This document shows positions 1 to 8,673 of a DNA stretch of 64,000 nucleotides, one piece after another. The notes beneath the pieces were generated by a model. That model was not told the DNA's origin. It saw only the letters and a program-made list of their open reading frames with translations, and did not search any database. How positions within the stretch are numbered: the stretch's first letter is position 1; the number at the start of each line of letters is the position of its first letter. Location of the stretch: positions 237,514 to 301,513 of the forward strand of contig NZ_HG315685.1 of assembly GCF_000455365.1 (NCBI RefSeq), written 5' to 3'. Source of the stretch: Halopiger djelfimassiliensis (GTDB taxonomy: Archaea; Halobacteriota; Halobacteria; Halobacteriales; Natrialbaceae). The position numbers were made by a program, and so were the translations under genes.

Positions 1-820
1 CAAGGTCGCGCAGGCCGCGTGTCCGTGCGGCGACGGAAAACGCCGCCTCGCCGAAGGTTTCGTAGAAATTGACGCCGTGATAGGCGGGGTTGGGTTCGGC
101 GATCTCGGGATAGTCGCCCTCGTCCCACGGGAACGATCCGCCGTCGACGAGGACCCCGCCGACCGTCGATCCCGCGCCGTGGATCCACTTGGTCGTCGAG
201 TTCCAGACCAGATCCGCCCCGTGCTCGAGCGGTCGGCACAGGTACGGCGTCGCGAAGGTGTTGTCGACGAACAGCGGCACGTCGTGGTCGTGGGCGATGT
301 CGGCGATACGCTCGATGTCCGGCGTGACGAGCGCGGGGTTGCCGATCGTCTCGAGGTGGACGAACGCGGTGTCGTCGTCGATGGCCTCGGCGTAGGCCTC
401 GTAGTCGAGCGTGTCGACGAATTTGGTCTCGATGCCGCGTTTCGCGACCGTGTGCGTGAGGTAGGTGTAGGTGCCGCCGTACAGCGACGACGAGGAGACG
501 ATGTTGTCGCCGACGTCCGCGAGGATGAACGTCGCCAGATCGAACGCGGCCATCCCGGAGGCCGTCGCGAGCGCGCCGATCCCACCCTCGAGGGTCGCGA
601 TGCGCTCCTCTAGCATCGCGTTGGTCGGGTTCATGATCCGAGAATAGATGTTTCCGGTCTCCTCTAACCCGAACAGGGCGGCCGCGTGATCCGTGTCATC
701 GAACTCGTAGGACGTCGTCTGGTAGATCGGCGGCGCACGCGCACCCGTCGTCGGATCGGACGCCTGTCCGGCGTGGATGCTGTTCGTGGCGAACTCGTGG
801 TCGTCTGAACTGTCTCCCAT
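1..820 (-). CDS. metY: O-acetylhomoserine sulfhydrylase, 5' part (runs off the window)
   Basis: PLP-dependent Cys/Met metabolism enzyme that makes homocysteine (or cysteine) from O-acetylhomoserine and sulfide in the cytoplasm. About 273 N-terminal residues of a family of roughly 430 are in the window; the 3' end lies beyond base 1. The N-terminus ([19 protein letters not shown]) and the PxYQTTSY and SRIMNPTN stretches are typical. The Schiff-base lysine is in [15 protein letters not shown] (about bases 165-210). The ATG at 818-820 fits the family start. In haloarchaea a homoserine O-acetyltransferase (metX) often follows, but that would be outside the window. MetY versus cystathionine gamma-synthase rests on overall resemblance. 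Confidence 0.9.
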   Translation of the reverse strand, partial: MGDSSDDHEFATNSIHAGQASDPTTGARAPPIYQTTSYEFDDTDHAAALFGLEETGNIYSRIMNPTNAMLEERIATLEGGIGALATASGMAAFDLATFILADVGDNIVSSSSLYGGTYTYLTHTVAKRGIETKFVDTLDYEAYAEAIDDDTAFVHLETIGNPALVTPDIERIADIAHDHDVPLFVDNTFATPYLCRPLEHGADLVWNSTTKWIHGAGSTVGGVLVDGGSFPWDEGDYPEIAEPNPAYHGVNFYETFGEAAFSVAARTRGLRDL

Positions 821-964
821 ACCTACCCGTTATTCTCCACCAGTGTAAAGATGTCTGTAGAACATATTCGGGCCGGCTGATGGACCGACCACCGATCCGC
901 GGAGCGTTCGGGGCTCGAGCCGGTCGGTCGGGGAGCAGTTCGCCGCGAAGGTCCGTCGTGGCCG

Positions 965-1693
965 TCAGCCCCGTCGCGCGAGCAACGCGGCCACGACCGC
1001 CGCGATCGCCGCGATCGTCGCTCCGGCGGTTCCGCCCGGCACCGAGTCCGTGGCGTCGGGGCCGGATTCCGGCTTCGCGTCGTCGTTTCCAGAGCCCGCG
1101 GACGGGCCGTCCGTACCGACGGTCAGCGTCCCCGTCTCGAACGCGGGTTCGACGGGGCTGCCGCCGTCCGCGTCGATCTGTGCGTCCGTGACGTGCAGCG
1201 TCGTCTCGCCGTCGTCGACGCCGGTCACGTCCACGGTCGCCAGCGTGACGTCCGCCGCGCCGGGAGTGATCTCGTCGTTGAGGTCGGCGGCCTCGACGGT
1301 TATCCGCCGGTCGTCGGCGCTCACGATGGGGTCGGTCGTCATCCCGAAGTGATCGGGATAGCTGGCGTTCGTGACGGTCCCGACGCCGTCCTCCTCGAGC
1401 GCGAGGGTGAGTTTGAACCCCGCGAGTCCGTCCGGAACGCCGGTGAGCGCGATGCGGTGTGTTCCGCTCGACTCGGGTTCGGTCGTGACGTCGGTGACGA
1501 CGAGCGTGGGGTCGTCCGCCGTCTCCGCTCCGCCCACAGCACCGACGTTGGCGACACCCGCGCCGGCGGCGATCGGAGCGAACGCGACGCCGGCGACGAG
1601 TCCGACGCCGACCACCAGCAGCGCCAGCCGGCAACGCGTTCGATCCCTCCATCTCGCGTTCGGCGTCGCCGGATCGGAGTGGTGGCTGCCCAT
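965..1693 (-). CDS. membrane-anchored cohesin-like surface protein
   Basis: 242 residues. An N-terminal hydrophobic export segment (about 18-40) is followed by one cohesin-like beta-sandwich (about 58-190), then a Gly/Asp/Pro-rich linker and a C-terminal hydrophobic helix ending LLARRG. The junction reads DSVPGG, a variant of the VPGF sorting signal. The cohesin-like part shares VPDGLAG, TNASYPD, TTDPIVS and VTLATVDV with the cohesin-like domain of the PhoX-like protein encoded just upstream. The ATG at 1693 lies 5 bases after that gene's stop, so the two genes are almost certainly one transcript. Inference: it is a cell-surface partner or scaffold for a dockerin-bearing protein. Ligand binding is untested. 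Confidence 0.8.
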   Translation of the reverse strand: MGSHHSDPATPNARWRDRTRCRLALLVVGVGLVAGVAFAPIAAGAGVANVGAVGGAETADDPTLVVTDVTTEPESSGTHRIALTGVPDGLAGFKLTLALEEDGVGTVTNASYPDHFGMTTDPIVSADDRRITVEAADLNDEITPGAADVTLATVDVTGVDDGETTLHVTDAQIDADGGSPVEPAFETGTLTVGTDGPSAGSGNDDAKPESGPDATDSVPGGTAGATIAAIAAVVAALLARRG

Positions 1694-1698
1694 CGGCC

Positions 1699-4329
1699 TC
1701 ACAGTTCGTCGTACAGCGCCACGACGTCGTCGTAGTCGATGCGGCCGTTGTCGTTGAAGTCGAACGCGTCCTCGTTCAACTGCACGGCGTCGTCTTCGAG
1801 GTGTTCGAACAGCACGACCACGTCGTCGTAGTCCAGGCGGCCGTTGCCGTTGACGTCCTCGAAGCGGCCGTCGTCGTCGGGGTCCGTGGGGGAGCCGACG
1901 CCGCCGCCCCCGCCGCCGACCGGCGGCGGACCGGTGACGACGACGCCGGGACGGGGCTGTGGCTCGAGTGCGGTTCCCGAATCGTCGTCCAGTGCATGGA
2001 CGTCGAGCGTCAGGTCGGTCGTCCCTGCGCCGACGCCCTCGAGTTCGACGGTCGCCAGCGTGACGTCCGTCGCCCCCGACTGGATCTCGTTCTCGAGGTC
2101 CGCAAACCGGAACTCGACCGTCGAGCCGTCGTCGCTGACGACCGGATCGGCGGTGAGTTCGAGTGCGTCCGGGTAGCTGGCGTTCGTGATCGTCGCGACG
2201 TCCGTGTGTTCGACGGTGAGGCTGATGCGACCGCCCGCGAGGCCGTCGGGTATCGACGAAAGCGTCAGGTCGACCTCGCCGGTCGCTTCCTGGCTGACCG
2301 CGAGGGAGTCGACGCCGAGCGTCGCCGGCGGCTCGTAGACCCACAGCGCGTCGTTGGGGTACGAACGGCCGAAGCGACTCTTGTCCTCACAGAGGATGAC
2401 GCGCCCGTCGTCCATCACCATGACGTTGTCGACGTTGATGAGCGAGACGTCCTGCAGGGACTGTGGGTCGCTCGCGTTCGGGCCGACGATGACCGGTTCG
2501 AGCGTCGAGACGTCGTAGTCGGCCTCGAGTTCGGCCCGGTAGAGGACGCCGGTATCGACTTCGTCGAACCGGAGATCGCCGCGATCGTCGGTCATCGCGC
2601 CGCCGAGCGACGAGATTCCGAAGTAGATGAAGTCGCCGGGCTCGGCCTCGTCGTGGGAGTCGATCCCCTCGGCCTTGTTGAACTCGACGCTCGCGCCGAT
2701 CTCCTTTGCGGCGGCGCGGGTTTCGAGAAACGGGACCCGACGGAGCTCCTCGTCGACGCCGTCGGGGCCGCGTTCTTCGTACTGGGCGGCCCACTCGACG
2801 ATCTCCTCGTCGGTGATGTAATCCTGATTGCCGTCGATCGCGACCGCCTCGTCGGCCTCGCGCAGCGCCGTCTCGAGGTCGTCCTCCCAGTCGGTCTCGG
2901 CGTGGGTCTCGAGATAGTCGACCTGCGTGATGTCGTCGTATTCGGCGATCCAGGACTCGATCTCGGCGTTGCTGGCGGTCCCCAGTTCCAGCCACTCGAC
3001 GTCGAGGGTCGTCTCGGCGACCGGGCCGTCGCCGATCTCGGTCGCTTTCATCGCGTACAGCGTCCCGCGGACGTCCATCCGACTCTCGTAGTCGGGGATC
3101 GGCTCGTCGGCGACGAACTTGTAGATCCCCTTCGCGCCGCCGTCGGACGCGAGGTAGACGGTCCGCTCGTCCGGGAGGACTTCCGGACACTCCCAAGCCG
3201 CCCGGCCGAAGACGTGGTGTTTGACCGGGGTCGGCTCGTCGGCGGTCGGGTCGGTGATCTCGACGATGTGTCCGTACCGATAGCGGTTGGGAAACGCCTC
3301 GTCGTCGATCGGCCGAGGCGTGTTCTCCCCCGCGTCCTGATCGACCGGCTCCGCGCCGAGGTGGTAGGCGAGTTTCTCGTTGCCGGTGGTGGCCCACAGC
3401 CCCATGGGGTACCAGGCGTCGTCGCCGAAGATCTCCTCGAGTGCACCCTCGAGCCCCGCGATGTTGGGTCGGTTCCAGAACTCGCTGGCTCCGCGCAGGC
3501 CGACGCCGCTGCCGTCCTCGTGGATGTCGCTGACCGTCGCGGTCCCGTTGACCCGCGGATGGCTGTACTCCTCCTCGGCCGACAGCGGCGTCTCCCACGG
3601 GCTCAGGTCGCCGTAACAGTTGATCTTCGTTCCGCCAATCTCGCGGAACGCTGCGGTGTTCTCGAGCTCCATCGCGTTCTCGAGGTCGGACTCCCAGCCG
3701 TCGTCCTCGCGTCGGATCGGAGTTCGCGTGATCGCACCCGGACGGGTTTCGTTGTTGGTAAAGAGGTACCCCTCGGTTCCGTCCTCGTTCGTCGGGACGA
3801 AGAAGTTCATGTCGGCGACGCCGCCGACGCCGGCGTAGCTTTCGTCGACGACGTCGGCGACGTCCTCGCCGTCGGGGGTCTGTGGGTGGCCCCACCGCTC
3901 GGTCCCGCCGTTTATCGGATCGCCTTCCTGAGCGAGGAACGTGTAGTCGCCGGCGGCAGAGAGCACCTTCCCCTGTTCGCTCTCGGTCCGTGGCGGTTCC
4001 AGATCCTCGAACTCGTCGGTTTTGCCGTTGAAGGTGAACTGAAAGCCCTCGAAGACGCCGACGCCGCCGCGGTCGAACGGCTCGGGATTGTCAGGACTGG
4101 GCGACTGAAGGCTGTAGAGCAGTTCTCCGGTCTCGAAGACGAACGGTCCCGTCACTTCCGCCCCCCTGGCCGTCGTCGAGAACCGTTTGACCTGCCCGTT
4201 TACGTACGGCGCGGTCAGCGTATCGTGCTCGTCCGGCCGCTCGCGCGCACTCGCCATGCCGATCGTTCCCGCGCCGATCGCCGTCGCGATCGACGATGCC
4301 ATCAGCGTCCGCCTCGTAAATTCTACCAT
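1699..4329 (-). CDS. PhoX-like phosphatase with cohesin-like and dockerin-like domains
   Basis: 876 residues. A Tat signal (TRRTLMASS near residue 5, cleavage near MASA) exports the folded enzyme. Residues about 30-650 are a PhoX/DUF839 domain with the hallmark YGDLSPWETPLSAEEEY; family members are Ca/Fe-dependent alkaline phosphatases. Residues about 671-800 are a cohesin-like beta-sandwich, 801-815 a Pro/Gly linker, and 816-876 two Asp-rich repeats (DVNGNGRLDYDD and DFNDNGRIDYDD), each followed by an amphipathic helix, as in type I dockerins. A phosphatase carrying both binding modules is unusual. It shares a transcript with the anchored cohesin-like protein that follows. Phosphatase activity is inferred from the family; other DUF839 proteins are uncharacterised. 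Confidence 0.85.
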   Translation of the reverse strand: MVEFTRRTLMASSIATAIGAGTIGMASARERPDEHDTLTAPYVNGQVKRFSTTARGAEVTGPFVFETGELLYSLQSPSPDNPEPFDRGGVGVFEGFQFTFNGKTDEFEDLEPPRTESEQGKVLSAAGDYTFLAQEGDPINGGTERWGHPQTPDGEDVADVVDESYAGVGGVADMNFFVPTNEDGTEGYLFTNNETRPGAITRTPIRREDDGWESDLENAMELENTAAFREIGGTKINCYGDLSPWETPLSAEEEYSHPRVNGTATVSDIHEDGSGVGLRGASEFWNRPNIAGLEGALEEIFGDDAWYPMGLWATTGNEKLAYHLGAEPVDQDAGENTPRPIDDEAFPNRYRYGHIVEITDPTADEPTPVKHHVFGRAAWECPEVLPDERTVYLASDGGAKGIYKFVADEPIPDYESRMDVRGTLYAMKATEIGDGPVAETTLDVEWLELGTASNAEIESWIAEYDDITQVDYLETHAETDWEDDLETALREADEAVAIDGNQDYITDEEIVEWAAQYEERGPDGVDEELRRVPFLETRAAAKEIGASVEFNKAEGIDSHDEAEPGDFIYFGISSLGGAMTDDRGDLRFDEVDTGVLYRAELEADYDVSTLEPVIVGPNASDPQSLQDVSLINVDNVMVMDDGRVILCEDKSRFGRSYPNDALWVYEPPATLGVDSLAVSQEATGEVDLTLSSIPDGLAGGRISLTVEHTDVATITNASYPDALELTADPVVSDDGSTVEFRFADLENEIQSGATDVTLATVELEGVGAGTTDLTLDVHALDDDSGTALEPQPRPGVVVTGPPPVGGGGGGVGSPTDPDDDGRFEDVNGNGRLDYDDVVVLFEHLEDDAVQLNEDAFDFNDNGRIDYDDVVALYDEL

Positions 4330-4520
4330 ACAGGCGGAAAATACAGAGTCGGTAAATGACGGTTTATAATACCGGTACTGGCACTAGTATAGCTAGCAGA
4401 CGGCTATATAGCGCTCGGTAGTGCGGTCCGGTTCGATCTTCGGCGGTCCGACTCGAACGGCGGCGCGTCGTTGCCGGCGTGTCGCGTCGGCCAGCGGTGC
4501 TCTCGAGGCGGTTGTAGCGG

Positions 4521-4922
4521 TCACTCGAGACCGCGGGCGGCCGCTTCGGTTCGGATCTCCGCGGCGCGGTCGCGGACCCACGAACAGTACCGTTCGATAT
4601 CGGTCGGTGTCGCGCCGTAAAACGATGCGACCCAGTTGACGTCCGCCCATGGACGCGTGACCAGATACGCGGCGAGGGTGTCTTTGCCGCCCTGAACGAC
4701 TTCCGGCGGAATCCCGCGTTCACCGGTGCCCTCCTCGACGAACCCGTTGACGTCGAAGTAGACGTCGGCGTACAGGCGGGCGTCGTCCGGGTCATCGAAC
4801 GTCTCCGGCGTGTGATCCGGGGCCTCGAAGCGGTAGCGATCGCCATCGATTTCGACGATGCGGACGTCCAGAACGTAGTCCTCGACAAGCGATTCGTCGC
4901 AGTCGGCGTCGGCCCGGATCAT
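4521..4922 (-). CDS. conserved haloarchaeal hypothetical protein
   Basis: 133 residues, acidic, with no signal peptide or membrane segment. It has an N-terminal beta-rich part (EDYVLDVRIVEIDGDRYRF) and a C-terminal helical part (GGKDTLAAYLVTRPW, then WVASFYG and IERYCSWVRDRAAEIR). The WVASFYG/IERY region resembles a short helix-turn-helix-like or coiled helix pair, but I assign no function. An in-frame GTG at 4955 would add 11 residues; the ATG at 4922 starts a compact acidic protein and is preferred. It is transcribed alone, away from the fibronectin-like gene. Confidence 0.65.
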   Translation of the reverse strand: MIRADADCDESLVEDYVLDVRIVEIDGDRYRFEAPDHTPETFDDPDDARLYADVYFDVNGFVEEGTGERGIPPEVVQGGKDTLAAYLVTRPWADVNWVASFYGATPTDIERYCSWVRDRAAEIRTEAAARGLE

Positions 4923-5094
4923 CGATTCACCCTCATCGGTCTGAAATCTTTCCACTACTATATTGAATATTGATATGTATGCTATAGCTATCTCCGGAGC
5001 GATCCATACTGCTATCTACCCATATCGACCCGTCTCCGGGACGACCGACGTCGCATCGGCGAGGATAAAACGCGTCCGGACTCAGGAAAGAAGA

Positions 5095-5103
5095 TTATTA
5101 TAT
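5095..5103 (+). promoter_or_regulatory. TATA-like box of the fibronectin-like gene
   Basis: TTATTATAT is centred 29 bases before the ATG at 5128 in an otherwise GC-rich area, the spacing of a leaderless haloarchaeal promoter. It supports 5128 rather than the out-of-frame ATG at 5118. Confidence 0.55.
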
Positions 5104-5127
5104 CACCTGTAATAATTATGGCTTCGT

Positions 5128-6774
5128 ATGGGGAATACAACAGCCGTTACCTTCGGATCGAATCGAACGTGGGTGGCCCTCGTCGTCCTGTTTGCGGCGA
5201 CTGCCGCCCTCGCAGTACCCGCGGCGGCTACGACGACCGACCTCGAGCGAACCGCCGCGGCAGACGCCGACGAGGCCGGCCCGACGGTCCAGACCGCGTG
5301 GGCCGATAGGCTCAACGAGACCGCCTTCGTTGCCGGTGCGAACCTCTCCGACCTCGGCGACGCCAACGAGGCGAGCGTCCGGATCGAGTACCGGGAGAAC
5401 GGGACGGACGACGAGTGGACGACGGCGGACGTCGAACGGGTCAACTCGACGGAGACGGTCATCCTCGAGGTATCCGGCCTCGAGAAAGCGACGGCCTACG
5501 AGTACCGCGCCGTCGCCGAAACGACGTTCGGAACCGACGCCGGCGACGCCGAACTGTACATCACGCCGTACGACCCGCCGACGGTGACGACTGGAACGGC
5601 GGTCGACGTCTCCGAGACCGACGCGACGCTGACGGCGAACGTGAGCGACCTCGCCGAGCGCCCGTCGATGGACGTGTGGTTCTCGTACGCGCCGGCCGAC
5701 AGCGACGAGTTCCGATGGAACTGGAACGAGACGGAAACACAAACCATCGACTCGCCCGCCGTCGTGCGCCAGCCCGTGACGGATCTCGAACCCGGCACGG
5801 AGTACGAGTTCTACGTGAGCGTTCGCGACGCACGCGGTCACGAACAGTACTACTCCGGTGACATCGAAGGGTTCGCGACGGCGTCGCCGATCGCCGTCGA
5901 GACGGGGCCCGAAACGGCCGTCTCGGCGACCAGCGCCACGGTGACCGGCGACGTCGTCGAGTTCGGCGACGGCGCGACGACGTGGTTCGAGTACGGCCCG
6001 GCCGGAACCGACGAACGCGTCGAAACCGATCCGATCGCGCCGAACTCGGCCGGAACCGTCGAGACGACGCTCGGTGATCTCGAGCCGGGAACGACCTACG
6101 AGTTCCGACTCGTCGGCGAGGCGGCCGACGGCGAGACCGACGCCGGATCGTACCGCACGCTCGAGACGGCCGTCGATCCCGTCGTCGAGACGGGGTCCGC
6201 GACGACCGTCGACGAGGAGTCCGCGACGGTGACCGCCGCGCTGACCGACCTCGGCGGTGCCGACGCGGCGACCGTAAGCGTCGAGTACCGAGCCGCTGGT
6301 GCCGACGAGTGGAGCGAAACCGGCGCACAGCGCCTGACCGAACCCGGCACGCTCGAGGCGACGCTGCCGGCGCTCGAACCCGACACGGCCTACGAGTACC
6401 GGGCCGTCGTCGACGCCGGTGTCGTCACCGAAACGGGCGCGGTCGAAACGTTGACCACCGACCGTGCAACGCACGACCCGACCGTCGAGACCCTCTCCGG
6501 GAGCGACGACAGCCCGCCGAACCCACACGCCGAACTGACCGCCGACTGGCGCGTCGCCGACGCGGACGGCGACCTCTCGTCGGTGACGGTCACGATCGAG
6601 TCGAGTAACGGACGGACCGTCGCCGAAAGCGACCAGCGCGTCGACGGAACGACCGCCAGCGGGTCGCTCGAGGAAAGCGTGAAACACGGGGCCGGCGATG
6701 CCTACACCGTCACGCTCGAGGTCGTAGACGACGCCGGAGCCACCGTCACCGAGACGACGACGATCGACGCGTAA
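5128..6774 (+). CDS. secreted protein with repeated fibronectin-III-like domains
   Basis: 548 residues. A Sec-type signal peptide (hydrophobic segment about 17-36, ending PAAA) is followed by four or more repeats of about 85-95 residues of fibronectin-III type. Each ends with a strand like LEPGTTYEFRLV or LEPDTAYEYRAV followed by TLETA or TPYDPPT. The last about 90 residues (from HDPTVETLSG) form a different Ig-like beta domain. No C-terminal membrane helix or VPGF motif is visible, so the protein is probably released or held by another surface protein. Its role may be adhesion or carbohydrate/protein binding; no enzyme domain is seen. The stop is 29 bases from the convergent gpmI stop. Confidence 0.8.
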   Translation: MGNTTAVTFGSNRTWVALVVLFAATAALAVPAAATTTDLERTAAADADEAGPTVQTAWADRLNETAFVAGANLSDLGDANEASVRIEYRENGTDDEWTTADVERVNSTETVILEVSGLEKATAYEYRAVAETTFGTDAGDAELYITPYDPPTVTTGTAVDVSETDATLTANVSDLAERPSMDVWFSYAPADSDEFRWNWNETETQTIDSPAVVRQPVTDLEPGTEYEFYVSVRDARGHEQYYSGDIEGFATASPIAVETGPETAVSATSATVTGDVVEFGDGATTWFEYGPAGTDERVETDPIAPNSAGTVETTLGDLEPGTTYEFRLVGEAADGETDAGSYRTLETAVDPVVETGSATTVDEESATVTAALTDLGGADAATVSVEYRAAGADEWSETGAQRLTEPGTLEATLPALEPDTAYEYRAVVDAGVVTETGAVETLTTDRATHDPTVETLSGSDDSPPNPHAELTADWRVADADGDLSSVTVTIESSNGRTVAESDQRVDGTTASGSLEESVKHGAGDAYTVTLEVVDDAGATVTETTTIDA

Positions 6775-6803
6775 CTGATCCCGTCCGTTTTTCGTGATCC
6801 GTG

Positions 6804-8381
6804 CTACTCGAGCAGCGACTCGCCGGTCATCTCCGGCGGCTGTTCGAGACCGATCAACTCGAGGATGGTCGGCGCGATGTCCGCGAGCGTGCCGCCGCTG
6901 CGGACCGTCCGGCCGCCGTCGGAGTCAGACTCCGACGAGGATCGCGAACCGTCACCGGTTCGCCCACCGCCGTCCGTTCCGTCGCCGTCGACGTAGACGA
7001 GGGGGACGTCATTGTACGTGTGGGCGGTGTGGGGATCCTCCGCCGTTCCCATGTCGTCGGCGTTGCCGTGATCCGCGGTGACGAGGACGTGCGCGCCGTG
7101 GCTCTCGAGGGTCTCGACGAGTCGGCCGAGCTGTTCGTCGACGGCTTCGACGGCCTCGATCGCGGCCTCGTAGTCGCCGGTGTGGCCGACCATGTCCGGA
7201 TTGGCGTAGTTGAGCACGAGCACGTCCGGATCGTCCGAGCGGATCACGTCGATCGCGGCGTCGGTCACCTCGGCCGCGCTCATCTCGGGTTGCAGGTCGT
7301 AGGTCGGAACGTCGGGGCTCTCGACGATCTTCCGGATCTCGCCGTCGAACTCGACCTCGCGGCCCCCGTTGAGGAAGTAGGTGACGTGAGCGTACTTCTC
7401 GGATTCGGCGATCCGTAGCTGCGTCTTGCCGGCGTCCGCGAGCACCTCCCCGAGGACGTTCTCCGGCTGGGTCGGCGGGTACGCCACCGGGAGGTCGAAC
7501 GTCTTGTCGTACTGGGTCATCATCACGACCGCCGCGTCCGGCGGGCTCGTCTCGAACTCGTCGGCCCAGTCGTCGGAGCGGATATCCGCGAGCATGCGGG
7601 TCAGCTGGCGGGCACGGTCCGAGCGGAAGTTGAACCAGACGACCGAATCGCCGTCCTCGAGCGCCGGCCGCTCCGAGATCAGGGTCGGCTCGACGAACTC
7701 GTCGGTCTCGCCGCGGTCGTACGACGCTTCGACCGCTTCGACCGCCGAATCGGCCTCGTACTCGGCCTCGCGGTCGACGATGGCGTCGTAGGCCCGTTTC
7801 GTTCGCTCCCAGTTCTGGTCGCGGTCCATCGCGTAGTACCGGCCCGAGACGGTCGCCACGTGGCCGGTCCCGTGCTCGTCGACGACGCCCTCGAGCGTGC
7901 GCAGGTACTCCCGGCCGCCCGTCGGCGAGGTGTCTCGGCCGTCGGTGATGGCGTGTGTGACGGCCTCGACGCCGCGATCGGCCGCCAGTTCGATCAGCGC
8001 GTGGAGGTGCTCGTGATCCGAGTGAACGCCGCCGTCGCTGACGAGGCCGAGGAAGTGGATTCGGCCGTCGTTTTCGCGTGCGTTGTCGAAGGCCGTATTG
8101 ATCGCGTCGTTCTCCCGGAAGGAGCCGTCCGCGATCGAGTCCGAGATGCGCGTATACTCCTGGTAGACCACGCGGCCGGCCCCGATGTTGAGGTGCCCGA
8201 CCTCGCTGTTTCCCATCTGTCCGTCGGGGAGGCCGACTCGCCTGCCCGATACCTCGAGCGTCCCGTACGCCCCGGCCGTCGCGAGCCGATCGAACGTCGG
8301 GGTATCGGCCGCCTCGATCGCATCCCTGCCGTCGCCGTCACCGAGTCCCCAGCCGTCGAGGACGATCAGCGCAGCTTCCAT
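6804..8381 (-). CDS. gpmI: 2,3-bisphosphoglycerate-independent phosphoglycerate mutase
   Basis: 525 residues. It interconverts 3- and 2-phosphoglycerate in glycolysis and gluconeogenesis with two Mn ions and a phosphoserine. Seen: N-terminal LIVLDGWG, the phosphoserine loop GQMGNSEVGHLNIGAG (Ser about 62), DGRDTSP, FNFRSDRARQLTR, NYANPDMVGHTGD and VTADHGNADDM. These match the alkaline-phosphatase-superfamily mutase of bacteria and halophiles rather than the archaeal ApgM type. A hydrophilic Gly/Ser/Asp insert of about 30 residues lies just before the C-terminal GGTLADIAPTILELIG; it is encoded by paired palindromes (see findings). Confidence 0.97.
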   Translation of the reverse strand: MEAALIVLDGWGLGDGDGRDAIEAADTPTFDRLATAGAYGTLEVSGRRVGLPDGQMGNSEVGHLNIGAGRVVYQEYTRISDSIADGSFRENDAINTAFDNARENDGRIHFLGLVSDGGVHSDHEHLHALIELAADRGVEAVTHAITDGRDTSPTGGREYLRTLEGVVDEHGTGHVATVSGRYYAMDRDQNWERTKRAYDAIVDREAEYEADSAVEAVEASYDRGETDEFVEPTLISERPALEDGDSVVWFNFRSDRARQLTRMLADIRSDDWADEFETSPPDAAVVMMTQYDKTFDLPVAYPPTQPENVLGEVLADAGKTQLRIAESEKYAHVTYFLNGGREVEFDGEIRKIVESPDVPTYDLQPEMSAAEVTDAAIDVIRSDDPDVLVLNYANPDMVGHTGDYEAAIEAVEAVDEQLGRLVETLESHGAHVLVTADHGNADDMGTAEDPHTAHTYNDVPLVYVDGDGTDGGGRTGDGSRSSSESDSDGGRTVRSGGTLADIAPTILELIGLEQPPEMTGESLLE

Positions 8382-8673
8382 GTGCCATCGATACCCACCC
8401 TCGCGTAACTACCTGTCGTTGTTCGTCACGCAGGCACACAGGGTCGACCGACGGTCGTCGAAGCCGTTCGTGCCATCCCGCCGTCCGCGACCTGTGGACC
8501 GGCGATCCACAAAACATTTAGGTGACTTGTTGCATCGACTAACTATCTACCGTCGGGTCCGGCACCCATCCGGCCGCGGCACTCGTCCGCCACACCGCTC
8601 GAGGCGTCTTCGGGCGGTTTCGCCGCCGTCAGGTCCCGTGTCCCGGATCACGACGCGCCACAGCCGATACCTC

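Noticed and set aside
1801-4359. Open frame of about 850 codons on the plus strand opposite the PhoX-like gene
   Set aside because: It is the antisense of a strongly coding GC-rich gene, with Arg/Val/Asp-rich content and no domain. Third-codon GC bias of the opposite gene explains it.
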